Origin: an uncultured Bacillota bacterium | GTDB lineage: Bacteria; Bacillota; Clostridia; Peptostreptococcales; Anaerovoracaceae | DNA: 10,557 nucleotides | Assembly: GCA_946631075.1 (NCBI GenBank) | Contig: CAMOZS010000046.1 | Span: 1 to 10,557 of the forward strand | Direction: 5' to 3' | The notes under the pieces: generated by a model | The model's input: the letters and a program-made list of their open reading frames with translations, nothing else | The model's database searches: none | Told to the model about the DNA's origin: nothing | Position numbers and translations under genes: made by a program | In this document: positions 1-7,126 of the stretch, piece after piece | Layout: each line of letters starts with the position of its first letter | Numbering within the stretch: position 1 is the first letter of the stretch

Positions 1-784
1 GCTTGATCAGTAAGTTCTTAGCCTGTTCCTTCTCGCTGTCGCCTTCGATCTTGATTCCAGGTTCTTTCGGAGCAGGAGTAAATGATCTGAATACGTTGGT
101 CGGAGAAGCTTCCAGACCTACCTTGGTCAGGTCGACTTCGATGTCCTTCGCATTCCAGGTGATCATGTTCTTGTCACCATAGATGCCGGCAACAGTCATG
201 TATCTCGGAGTGTTCAGTTCTTTGATGGTGGTCAGCAGGCAGGGCAGCTTGACCTCGATCAGCTCATAGCCGTCTTCCAGCTGTCTCTTGACCGTAACAG
301 TTTTTCTGTCATCTGCGATCTCAAATTCCTCAACGTAGGAAACCTGGGGCAGTCCCAGCTTTTCTGCCAGCTGCGGACCTACCTGAGCGGTATCTCCGTC
401 GATCGCCTGTCTTCCGGTGAAGATCAGGTCGTAGTCGCCGTTCTCCTTGACCCACTTGCGGACTGCAGCTTCCAGTGTGTTGGAAGTAGCCCATGTGTCG
501 GAACCGCCGACTGCTCTGTCGGATACCAGGATACCTTCGTCAGCGCCCTTGGCGATGCACTCGAACAGCAGATCGTTCGCCTGCGGAGGTCCCATTGTGA
601 TGACGGTGATGTGAACGTCATCAAACTTGTCTTTGATTGCCAGCGCTTCTTCCAGAGCGTTTGCGTCGTCGTTGTTCAGGATGCTGGGAACGCCATCTCT
701 GATCAGTGTACCGGTCTTCGGGTTGATCTTGATAACGTTAGTATCAGGAACTTGCTTAGCGCATACGATAATATTAAATGCCAT
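1..784 (-). CDS. etfB: Electron transfer flavoprotein beta subunit (3' end cut by window edge)
   Basis: This encodes the beta subunit of the heterodimeric electron transfer flavoprotein, which carries electrons between flavoenzymes such as the acyl-CoA dehydrogenase encoded just upstream. The protein starts MAFNIIVCAKQVPDTN, typical of EtfB/FixA, and contains the GRQAIDGDTAQVGPQ nucleotide/flavin-binding stretch near residues 125-140. Further on, KRQLEDGYELIEVKLP matches the classical EtfB signature. The 261 residues visible are close to the usual length of about 260, so only the last few codons should be missing. The ATG at 784-782 is preceded by a GGGAGG ribosome binding site and lies 21 bp after the bcd stop, so the two genes are co-transcribed. 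In Clostridia a neighbouring bcd usually means an electron-bifurcating Bcd-EtfAB complex that couples crotonyl-CoA reduction to ferredoxin reduction by NADH. Bifurcation is inferred from context and not visible directly. etfA would be expected just beyond the left edge. Confidence 0.96.
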   Translation of the reverse strand, partial: MAFNIIVCAKQVPDTNVIKINPKTGTLIRDGVPSILNNDDANALEEALAIKDKFDDVHITVITMGPPQANDLLFECIAKGADEGILVSDRAVGGSDTWATSNTLEAAVRKWVKENGDYDLIFTGRQAIDGDTAQVGPQLAEKLGLPQVSYVEEFEIADDRKTVTVKRQLEDGYELIEVKLPCLLTTIKELNTPRYMTVAGIYGDKNMITWNAKDIEVDLTKVGLEASPTNVFRSFTPAPKEPGIKIEGDSEKEQAKNLLIK

Positions 785-805
785 TATATTTTCCTCCCTC
801 TGTGC

Positions 806-1948
806 TTATTTACCAAGAACGGATGCAGCGATGACCATTCTCTGAACTTCGGATGTACCTTCGTAGATCTCGGTGATCTTCGCGTCTCTCATCATTCTCT
901 CTACCGGATAGTCCTTAGTGTAACCATAACCACCGTGGAGCTGTACGCACTTGGTCGTAACGTGCATTGCTGTCTCAGCAGCAAACAGCTTAGCCATTGC
1001 AGCAGCCGGTCCGTAAGGCAGGTGCTTGTCCTTCATGTCAGCAGCTCTGTAGACCAGAAGTCTTGCAGCGTTGATCTTTGTTTCCAGCTCAGCTACCATG
1101 AACTGCAGTGCCTGGAACTTGGACAGGCTCTTACCGAACTGCTTACGAGCCTTCATGTATTCAACAGTTACGTCGAGAGCGCCCTGTGCGATACCCAGAG
1201 CCTGGGAAGCGATACCGATACGGCCGCCGTCCAGTGTGGACATAGCTACCTTGAATCCGTCGCCGATCTCGCCGAGGAGTCTGTCCTTAGGAATCTTGCA
1301 GTTCTGGAAAATAAGCTCTGTTGTGGAGGAAGCGCAGATACCCATCTTGTCTTCTGTCTTACCGATGGAGAATCCTTCGTCACCCTTCTCAACGATGAAG
1401 GAACTGATTCCGTGGTTGCCCTTGGACTTGTCAGTCATAGCCATAACGACAAATACGTCTGCGTATCCACCGTTGGTGATGAATACCTTTGCGCCATTCA
1501 GGAGCCAGTAGTCTCCGCAGTCCTCAGCTCTTGTCTGCTGTCCGGATGCGTCGGTTCCTGCGTTCGGCTCGGTCAGTCCGAAAGCGCCCAGTTTCTTACC
1601 GGAAAGCAGATCCGGCAGATACTTCTGTCTCTGTTCCTCTGTTCCCCAGTTGAAGATCGGCCAGCAGCACAGTGATGTATGAGCTGAGCAGATAACGCCT
1701 GTAGATGCGCACTTCTTGGACAGCTCTTCAACTGTGATAGCGTAGGAGATGTGATCTCCGCCTGCACCACCATACTCAGTTGGGAACGGAACGCCCAGTA
1801 AACCGTACTTTGCCATCTTCTCTACAGTCTCTTCCGGGAATCTGTGTTCCGCGTCGATGTCTGCAGCAAGAGGTTCAACCTCAGTCGTGGCAAAATCGCT
1901 TACCATTTTTCTTACGAATTCTTGTTCCTTCGTCAGTTGAAAGTTCAT
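806..1948 (-). CDS. bcd: Short-chain acyl-CoA dehydrogenase, probably butyryl-CoA dehydrogenase
   Basis: This is an FAD-dependent acyl-CoA dehydrogenase of 380 residues, the normal length for clostridial butyryl-CoA dehydrogenase, with all family landmarks. The GAFGLTEPNAGTDAS motif lies at residues 121-135, the FAD-contacting block NGAKVFITNGG at 151-161, ARKQFGKSLSKFQALQ at 267-282, and QLHGGYGYTKDYP at 336-348. The C-terminal IYEGTSEVQR carries the catalytic base, Glu363 by my count. It would reduce crotonyl-CoA to butyryl-CoA in the cytoplasm with electrons from the adjacent EtfAB. Substrate length cannot be proven from sequence, and a broader short-chain dehydrogenase is possible. The ATG at 1948-1946 sits 8 bases after a perfect AAGGAGG. 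etfB follows after 21 bp. Upstream lie an extended -10 promoter and a Rex-like operator, consistent with redox-controlled butyrate metabolism. Confidence 0.93.
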   Translation of the reverse strand: MNFQLTKEQEFVRKMVSDFATTEVEPLAADIDAEHRFPEETVEKMAKYGLLGVPFPTEYGGAGGDHISYAITVEELSKKCASTGVICSAHTSLCCWPIFNWGTEEQRQKYLPDLLSGKKLGAFGLTEPNAGTDASGQQTRAEDCGDYWLLNGAKVFITNGGYADVFVVMAMTDKSKGNHGISSFIVEKGDEGFSIGKTEDKMGICASSTTELIFQNCKIPKDRLLGEIGDGFKVAMSTLDGGRIGIASQALGIAQGALDVTVEYMKARKQFGKSLSKFQALQFMVAELETKINAARLLVYRAADMKDKHLPYGPAAAMAKLFAAETAMHVTTKCVQLHGGYGYTKDYPVERMMRDAKITEIYEGTSEVQRMVIAASVLGK

Positions 1949-2007
1949 GTAAATGCCTCCTTAGAATTATTTAACAGCGATTTTAACGCTTTGTGATCGG
2001 TGTTTTA

Positions 2008-2025
2008 TTGTTATTTTTGTAACAA
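2008..2025. promoter_or_regulatory. Candidate Rex operator
   Basis: The 18-bp sequence TTGTTATTTTTGTAACAA is a dyad with perfect 6-bp arms (TTGTTA / TAACAA) around 6 central bases. The clostridial Rex consensus is TTGTTAANNNNTTAACAA, so the site keeps the length and outer arms and differs at the two innermost arm positions. It lies about 8-25 bases downstream of the predicted transcription start of bcd-etfB, where a bound repressor would block transcription. Rex senses the NADH/NAD+ ratio, and genes for butyryl-CoA synthesis are established Rex targets in Clostridium. The match is seen in the sequence; regulation is inferred. Confidence 0.6.
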
Positions 2026-2027
2026 AA

Positions 2028-2105
2028 TACACCAATATAATTAAACCACTTTTGCTTTCCTTTTGCAAGGAATATTTCAAGGTTTATAACAATTATATTG
2101 GTGTA
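2028..2105. repeat. Nested inverted repeat between fbp and bcd
   Basis: A perfect 15-bp inverted repeat, TACACCAATATAATT at 2028-2042 and its reverse complement at 2091-2105, encloses a second pair (AAACC 2043-2047 / GGTTT 2081-2085). A third pair lies inside that (TTCCTT 2057-2062 / AAGGAA 2067-2072). All three share nearly the same centre (about 2064-2066), so the 78 bp can fold into one long interrupted hairpin. On the minus strand it ends in TTTTGTT, so it could act as a weak terminator for fbp. It also contains the predicted bcd promoter. Confidence 0.75.
2040..2068 (-). promoter_or_regulatory. Predicted sigma-A promoter of bcd-etfB
   Basis: Reading the minus strand, a TTGCAA -35 box (2068-2063) is followed after exactly 17 bp by a TTTAAT -10 box (2045-2040). 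The -10 is preceded by TGG, giving an extended TGn -10 element. Transcription would start near 2033, leaving a leader of roughly 85 bases before the bcd ATG. The assignment rests on consensus matching only. Confidence 0.6.
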
Positions 2106-2133
2106 GTTTCGATACTTTGTTGGTAAGTTAACT

Positions 2134-4095
2134 TTAACCACGCGGAGACAGCCTTTGCTGCATGGATCCGCTGCGGTAGGCCTCGACCAGCTCCTTGAGC
2201 TCATCCCTCTCCCGCATGAGTTCTTTGCCGATGTCGGTGTCCTGGATCAGCATCCGCTTGCTCATGTTCTTGACGATGGTGATGACCGGCGAATGGAAGA
2301 CCTGGGTCCCGTCAGGCTGCAGCGGGCTGTAGGGCTTATGCTCGGCCAGGGCCATGTAGCGTGAGTTGTAGATGAAGGTGTAGCCGGCGATGCCGGTGGT
2401 CTTCTGGTAGGCCTTGGACATGCCGCCGTCGATGATGAAGAGCCGTCCCCCGCCCTTGACCGGGCTCTCGCCGTCCTTGATCTTGACCGGAACGTGGCCG
2501 TTGAGGACGACCGAATTCTCTGGATCCAGGCCGAACTCCCTGAGGATGTTCTCGCAGACCGTCTGGTCGTTGATCAGCTTGTAATACGGAACGGTGTGCT
2601 CCTTGTGGGACTTCTTGTCATCGATGAAGCAGCGCTCGAAGGTGGTCATCTGGTCCTTGCCGAACAGGGGGCTGTTGGCGGAAAGCCACAGGTACCACAT
2701 CAGGTCGCCGGACTTGCCCTTCCTCTTGGGGGATTCCTCCTTGAAGTAGGCTTCCCTGACCAGAGAGTCCAGATAATCCATATAGGCCTTGCCGTGGAGG
2801 GTCTTACCCATGAATTCGACGTCCTTGAATGTGCCGTCCTCGTTCATGGGGATGCATCCGTGATACATGAGGTTGCCGTTGACGATCTGGTACAGGGCTC
2901 CATGGGTCATCATGAAGCGGACATGGCGCTGCAGCTTCTCGTTCTGCAGGAAGGCCATTGAAAGTCCCCTCATGACCTGCTCCTCGTCGTCGTTGAGTTT
3001 GTAGGGATCGCTGGGGTCCACGGTCGGGAAGTTGGTGTCGTTGAGCTGATAGACCGTATCCCCGATCTTGATGGTGCCCCGCTCAAAATCGATCCGGTGG
3101 AGCATCATCCTATGCTCCAGATGGTATTCGGGATGAGCCTTGATCCTCTGCCCTTCGATCTTGAACTGGAGGATGGCGATGGCCTTGTTCATCTTGGCCG
3201 CCAGGCCCGGATCGATGGGATCCAGTTTGTTCTCCTCGATGACCTTGGGCCAGAACTTGATGCAGGGATCGTACTTATAATACTTCTCGGCCAGCAGGGA
3301 CAGGGGCCGCAGGTTGAATCCGTAGCCCACTTCCAGCATGTCGAAGTTATTGTAGGAAATGTTCATTCTGAGGCAGTTGGCGATGCAGGCCCAGTTGCCG
3401 GTCGCCGCCCCCATCCAGACGATGTCGTGGTTGCCCCACTGGAAGTCCACGTCATGGAAATCCATCAGGTATTCCATGATCCGGTCGGGGTGGGATCCTC
3501 TGTCCCAGATGTCTCCGATGATGTGGAGCTTGTCCACGGCCAGACTGGAGATGACTTCAGCCATCTCGATGATGAATTCCTCGGCCACCCGGCACTCGAC
3601 CATGGTGTTGATGATCTGGGTGTAGTAGTTGCCCATGTTGGCTTCGTCATCGGCGTGAAGAAGCTCGTCGATGATGTAGGCATAGGCCTTGGGCAGGCGC
3701 TTACGGATCTTCGACTGGGTGTATTTATTGCAGACGGACTTGCAGATGTAGACCAGGTGGAGTATGGACTGTCTGCACCAGCGGTCGAAGTTCTCTTCTG
3801 ATTTCTTGCGGCGGGCGATCTCGGCTTCCGCGTTATAGACCAGGGCTGCCAGCCCCTCCCGCTCTTCTCTTGTCAGGTCCGGTCCGAAGATCTCGTTGAT
3901 CTTGCCCGCGATGACGCCGGACGCGCTCTTGATCATGTGTATGAATGCCTCGTGCTCCCCGTGCAGGTCGCTGAGGTAATATTCTGTTCCCTTCGGCAGG
4001 CTCAGGATGGCGCTCAGGTTAACGATCTCCTGGGTCGCCGACTTGATATCCGGATACTGTTTCGAAAGGTTTTTCAATAGGTTCTGATCTACCAC
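2134..4095 (-). CDS. fbp: Fructose-1,6-bisphosphatase, class III
   Basis: This hydrolyses fructose 1,6-bisphosphate to fructose 6-phosphate in gluconeogenesis, in the cytoplasm. The 653 residues match the large class III enzyme typical of Firmicutes. Metallophosphatase motifs appear in order: SDLHGEHEAF (residues 42-51), HIIGDIWDRGSHPDR (191-205), QWGNHDIVWMGA (219-230) and NGHVPVK (532-538). They are followed by the GGGRLFIIDGGMSKAYQ block (548-564). The DLH, GDxxDRG and GNHD residues form the two-metal site. The start is the GTG at 4095-4093, 8 bases after AGGAGG (4109-4104). The ATG closer to that site (4103) is out of frame and opens only a four-codon frame. The gene runs in the same direction as bcd, but 185 bp and an independent promoter separate them. 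A putative promoter sits upstream. Confidence 0.95.
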   Translation of the reverse strand: MVDQNLLKNLSKQYPDIKSATQEIVNLSAILSLPKGTEYYLSDLHGEHEAFIHMIKSASGVIAGKINEIFGPDLTREEREGLAALVYNAEAEIARRKKSEENFDRWCRQSILHLVYICKSVCNKYTQSKIRKRLPKAYAYIIDELLHADDEANMGNYYTQIINTMVECRVAEEFIIEMAEVISSLAVDKLHIIGDIWDRGSHPDRIMEYLMDFHDVDFQWGNHDIVWMGAATGNWACIANCLRMNISYNNFDMLEVGYGFNLRPLSLLAEKYYKYDPCIKFWPKVIEENKLDPIDPGLAAKMNKAIAILQFKIEGQRIKAHPEYHLEHRMMLHRIDFERGTIKIGDTVYQLNDTNFPTVDPSDPYKLNDDEEQVMRGLSMAFLQNEKLQRHVRFMMTHGALYQIVNGNLMYHGCIPMNEDGTFKDVEFMGKTLHGKAYMDYLDSLVREAYFKEESPKRKGKSGDLMWYLWLSANSPLFGKDQMTTFERCFIDDKKSHKEHTVPYYKLINDQTVCENILREFGLDPENSVVLNGHVPVKIKDGESPVKGGGRLFIIDGGMSKAYQKTTGIAGYTFIYNSRYMALAEHKPYSPLQPDGTQVFHSPVITIVKNMSKRMLIQDTDIGKELMRERDELKELVEAYRSGSMQQRLSPRG

Positions 4096-4156
4096 GATTT
4101 CATCCTCCTCTGCACCATATCCGCGGCATAGTGCGCCGCATATTTTCAGTTAATTC

Positions 4157-4162
4157 ATTGTA
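4157..4162 (-). promoter_or_regulatory. Predicted extended -10 of the fbp promoter
   Basis: The minus strand reads TATGGTACAAT, an extended -10 (TGn then TACAAT), about 60 bases before the fbp GTG. The -35 region is weak, as often seen with extended -10 promoters. The resulting leader contains a small hairpin with GCGGC/GCCGC arms (4123-4127 and 4135-4139) upstream of the AGGAGG site. Confidence 0.5.
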
Positions 4163-4203
4163 CCATATTTTAGTGTTTACATACACCGTTTTTGGGGAAT
4201 ATG

Positions 4204-4235
4204 CAAAGGCTGGAGAAGCGATCCTCCAGCCTTTG
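4204..4235 (-). terminator. Hairpin terminator after the C39-like gene
   Basis: A perfect 12-bp stem (CAAAGGCTGGAG / CTCCAGCCTTTG) with an 8-base loop begins about 44 bases after the stop of the C39-like gene. The T-run on the minus strand is short (CCTTTGCATATT), so termination efficiency is uncertain. The stem sequence begins with the same CAAAGGCTGGA as the terminator at 9315-9352. Confidence 0.6.
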
Positions 4236-4279
4236 GAATATCAGCCGCTGTACAAGACGGCCTTGTTCTTTTCATGGGT

Positions 4280-6925
4280 TTATTTCATGCCGAGTTCCTC
4301 GATGACATTATCGGCCTCCGTACTGAATCCCTGCGGGATAGCGACGATGAAGTCATTGTCGATCGCATCTTCTCCGGCACCCCACTTGGGAGTATCCTCC
4401 CAGGCTTCGAATGCGCAGCCCCATCCGTAAACGAGTCGCTCGAAGCCCTTGATGAAGTATCCTTCCTGCAGGTGGTCCGTAGTATCGTAAGGATCAGCCA
4501 GGATCAGAACGTCATCTGCTGTTCCGTCGGTTTCCATATCGTCATAGCCTATGATCACCTGCCAGTGACCGCCCCACTCATCGGAGCCGATCATGATCGG
4601 AATGTTATTATCGATCAGATAGGGAATCAGACCATTATCCGCACGTCCGCCCTGAAGGACATATTCATCACCGGATTTGCCTTCAATGGTAGACCATTCG
4701 CCTTCCGGATCCTCCAGGTCGTTCTTGTCCAGGGTGACCCACTTCTGGTCATATTCCGCATTCAACTTATCGAAGATGCTGTGCATGCCCTTGAGATAGG
4801 TCCCTCCGGCCTCTCCATCCTGACGCTTGGCGCTGATGCTGATCTCCGTTTCGATCGGAGCTTGTTCTTCCAGCCCATTCTGCTGGAAATACTCCATGAC
4901 CATCAGGGAAGATGTACATCCGCAGGTCCACTCGGTGGCCTGCTGGACGGTCATGAATTTATCCACAATGCTGAGATTTCCGATGTCTTCATCTTTAGCA
5001 TGGTAGAAATCTATGAATTTGTAATAAGGCGACTTATCATAGTTCGCCTGTTCCTCAGGCGGCAGTGCCGCCCCGGAAAGTCCGTTGGAGTAGATATCCA
5101 TCCGTTCTGCGTCGATCATATCCTTGTAATATTTCTTGATGTCCGCCTGAGTCTGCCCATTATTCCCGTCAGATCCGAAGAGCTTAGGCGCAAGCTGTCC
5201 GATGCTTAACAACTGGTCGATCGTATTCGCAGGGTCGTCTGCGATACCGTCACCCTTGCTCGGTGTGTAGCCGTCCCATTCGTTATCTGCCGGCCAGACC
5301 GCCATATATTTCACATCTTCTCCCGGCTCATCCCAGGTAAGTACACCGTAGATGAGGCGTTCATAGGACATGGTGACGTAGCCGTCGTTGACGTGATCGG
5401 TAGTGTCATAGGGATCCATCAGGATGACCTGGTCATCAGCTGTTGTCTCAGTTCCCATATCATCATAGCCGATGATGACCTGCCCGTGGGCCCCGAAAGC
5501 ATTCCAGATGACCTGGATCGGGTGTCCCATAGCCAGCTGCTGTTTGATCCATTCCGGGTTATGGAATGTTTCTTCCGGATCAGAATTGTTATTGTCGATA
5601 TAGTTCCAGGTTCCGATACCGAGATCGGTCAGGCTGTCATACATGTTCTCAAGCTCTTTGAGGCTGGTCCCTCCAAAGAATCTTGTCCGGTCAGTACCTC
5701 TCAGCGCACCGAGGTCTTCTTCATTGAGATCTCCCCGCAGCCCGTACCAGTCGAGGACTGTCACTGCAGAGGTCATGACGCAGGCCCAACCGGTGGACTG
5801 AGACTGGGTCTTATAGCCTTCCAGAAGGATCAGGCTTTCTCCGGACTTGACATTGTAGTAGTCGTTGCTGGTCCAGTAAGGGCTGTTCTCATATTCCAGG
5901 AAATCAGACGTGCCGCTGTAATCAGCCACTCCATATTCCTTGATCTGCCTTTCTCCGAACGGAATCCGGTATTCTCTGCCATAGACAGAGACCGCGTAGG
6001 TATAATCGAGCGGTTCATCTTCTCCCTGCTGGATTTCATCAGACCAGACCATGTCTTTGTCCCATTTCTTGGTGCTGTCCTCCCGTTTGACAACGGAGAT
6101 CAGATCAGCGGCGCCGTCATCGTTGGTATCTTCCAGCTTGGCGAAGTTTCCATAGATGGTTTCTCTGTTGTTCTCTGCGGGAGTGAACTCGTTGCCCTCT
6201 TTCCACACCTGCACTTTGGCGTCATCCGCGACGTTCACGTAATTGATGACTTTCGGATCATAAGAACCTACTAAAGTGAACGGACGAGACGCATCCCGGG
6301 TCTGTACGATCACCTGGACACTGACTGTTTTACCGTCATTGCTGGCAGTGATCTCTGTCTTGCCCCTGGCTACTGCGGTAATGTTCCCCTTGTCATCGAC
6401 CGTTGCCACGTCCGGGTCGGCGCTCTCCCACTTCGTGGTCTGCTTCTTATATCCTACCTTCTGCGGCGGGGTCACGGTCGCATCCACTTTCGTCATTTCT
6501 TCAGGCTGAAGAACGACTTTCTGCTCAGAGACGGTAATGCTCTTTGCCTTCAGATCTTTGACCTTGATCTTGATCGTTTTTGACGCTTTGCCCTTTTTGG
6601 CCTTTGCCTTGACAGTTATGGTCCCGGCTTTCTTTCCCTGGACCACAACGCTTGAGGCTTTCTTTGATTTCAAAGCTGCGTATTTGCCGCCCTTTGCTGC
6701 CGACCACTTGACGGCTTTTTTGGCCTTGGCCGGTTTCACCTTGGAGACAGTTACCTTGACAGATGCCCCGATGTCAACTGTCGTGGCAGTTGCCTTCAGC
6801 GTGATCTTCTTCACTTTCTTGGAAGCCGCGCTGACGTCGCCGGTACTGAGCGCGAAGCTCATGGCCAGTCCGACCGTCAGCACCAGAACAAAGATCAGCG
6901 TTCTTTTCATTGTTTGACTATACAC
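4280..6925 (-). CDS. Secreted protein with Ig-like repeats and two C39-like cysteine-peptidase domains
   Basis: This is an exported protein of 881 residues. A signal peptide (hydrophobic core about 9-26) ends in VSA before ASKK (after residue 33). Two bacterial Ig-like (BIG2-type) modules follow: a very Lys-rich one at about 37-123 and a second at about 126-208 containing ATVDDKGNITAVARGKTEI. A linker of about 130 residues leads to two C39-like papain-fold domains. Domain 1 has Q376, C382, H480 in GAHGQVIIGYDD and D504 in DPYDTTDH. Domain 2 has Q662, C668, H787 in GGHWQVIIGYDD and D811 in DPYDTTDH. Both keep the oxyanion Gln, Cys, His and Asp, so both could be active. The target is unknown; cell-wall or extracellular peptide substrates are plausible. 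No sortase motif or C-terminal anchor is seen. The GTG at 6925 is chosen because it lies 7 bases after AGGAGG; an ATG five codons later (MKRTL) is the alternative. The gene is monocistronic. Confidence 0.88.
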   Translation of the reverse strand: MYSQTMKRTLIFVLVLTVGLAMSFALSTGDVSAASKKVKKITLKATATTVDIGASVKVTVSKVKPAKAKKAVKWSAAKGGKYAALKSKKASSVVVQGKKAGTITVKAKAKKGKASKTIKIKVKDLKAKSITVSEQKVVLQPEEMTKVDATVTPPQKVGYKKQTTKWESADPDVATVDDKGNITAVARGKTEITASNDGKTVSVQVIVQTRDASRPFTLVGSYDPKVINYVNVADDAKVQVWKEGNEFTPAENNRETIYGNFAKLEDTNDDGAADLISVVKREDSTKKWDKDMVWSDEIQQGEDEPLDYTYAVSVYGREYRIPFGERQIKEYGVADYSGTSDFLEYENSPYWTSNDYYNVKSGESLILLEGYKTQSQSTGWACVMTSAVTVLDWYGLRGDLNEEDLGALRGTDRTRFFGGTSLKELENMYDSLTDLGIGTWNYIDNNNSDPEETFHNPEWIKQQLAMGHPIQVIWNAFGAHGQVIIGYDDMGTETTADDQVILMDPYDTTDHVNDGYVTMSYERLIYGVLTWDEPGEDVKYMAVWPADNEWDGYTPSKGDGIADDPANTIDQLLSIGQLAPKLFGSDGNNGQTQADIKKYYKDMIDAERMDIYSNGLSGAALPPEEQANYDKSPYYKFIDFYHAKDEDIGNLSIVDKFMTVQQATEWTCGCTSSLMVMEYFQQNGLEEQAPIETEISISAKRQDGEAGGTYLKGMHSIFDKLNAEYDQKWVTLDKNDLEDPEGEWSTIEGKSGDEYVLQGGRADNGLIPYLIDNNIPIMIGSDEWGGHWQVIIGYDDMETDGTADDVLILADPYDTTDHLQEGYFIKGFERLVYGWGCAFEAWEDTPKWGAGEDAIDNDFIVAIPQGFSTEADNVIEELGMK

Positions 6926-6956
6926 TTCATCACCTCCTCATCAACTTACTTCATAT

Positions 6957-6962
6957 ATTATA
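6957..6962 (-). promoter_or_regulatory. Predicted extended -10 promoter of the C39-like gene
   Basis: The minus strand reads TCTGATATAAT, a perfect TGnTATAAT extended -10, placing the start near 6950 and giving a leader of about 25 bases before the GTG. The -35 match is poor (CAGAAT at 17 bp spacing). The -10 overlaps a perfect palindrome. Confidence 0.6.
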
Positions 6963-6980
6963 TCAGACAATTCTGATATA
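6959..6980. promoter_or_regulatory. Palindromic operator candidate over the C39-like gene promoter
   Basis: TATATCAGA and TCTGATATA form perfect 9-bp arms around the centre CAAT. The dyad covers part of the predicted -10 and most of the spacer, a typical position for a repressor site. I do not recognise the regulator. There is no T-run in a position that would suggest a terminator. Confidence 0.5.
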
Positions 6981-7126
6981 TTCTGTGCTTCACTGATTTA
7001 AACACAAAAAATGCAATCTCCTTCTCTGATTTGTTTTTCTCTTGTCTTCACAATTTCCATATATTTCCATCACATGTTCGTCACATTGATATTCCATAAT
7101 TTGACATCTAAAGGGGGTATTGAAAA

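Larger units (their letters stand above)
1936..2137 (-). promoter_or_regulatory. bcd-etfB upstream regulatory region
   Basis: This AT-rich region lies between the fbp stop and bcd. On the minus strand it contains, in order, the right arm of an inverted repeat, a promoter, a Rex-like dyad, an untranslated leader and a strong Shine-Dalgarno sequence. Its base composition is sharply lower in GC than the flanking genes. The elements are listed separately. Confidence 0.7.

Noticed and set aside
611..1675. Long plus-strand open frame antisense to bcd
   Set aside because: It lies opposite a fully conserved acyl-CoA dehydrogenase gene, has a Cys/Ser-rich product without a recognisable domain, and no ribosome site.
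2028..2105. Riboswitch or structured RNA leader of bcd
   Set aside because: Most of the structure lies upstream of the predicted transcription start and shows no known aptamer core.
2121..2140. Second Rex-like site at the end of fbp (around AAGTTAACTT)
   Set aside because: The GTTAAC core is palindromic, but the outer TTGTT/AACAA arms do not match on both sides, and the site overlaps the fbp stop codon.
3097..3801. Plus-strand open frame antisense to fbp
   Set aside because: The product is a His/Val/Asp-rich mirror of the fbp coding sequence; fbp carries all catalytic motifs on the minus strand.
5393..6274. Plus-strand open frames antisense to the C39-like gene (also 4274-5209)
   Set aside because: The minus-strand frame has a signal peptide, Ig-like and peptidase motifs; the plus-strand frames have none and no initiation signals.
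7040..7126. Forward promoter for the secreted-protein gene
   Set aside because: Candidate -10 boxes (TATATT, CATAAT) exist, but no -35 partner at acceptable spacing is convincing, so I did not place one.
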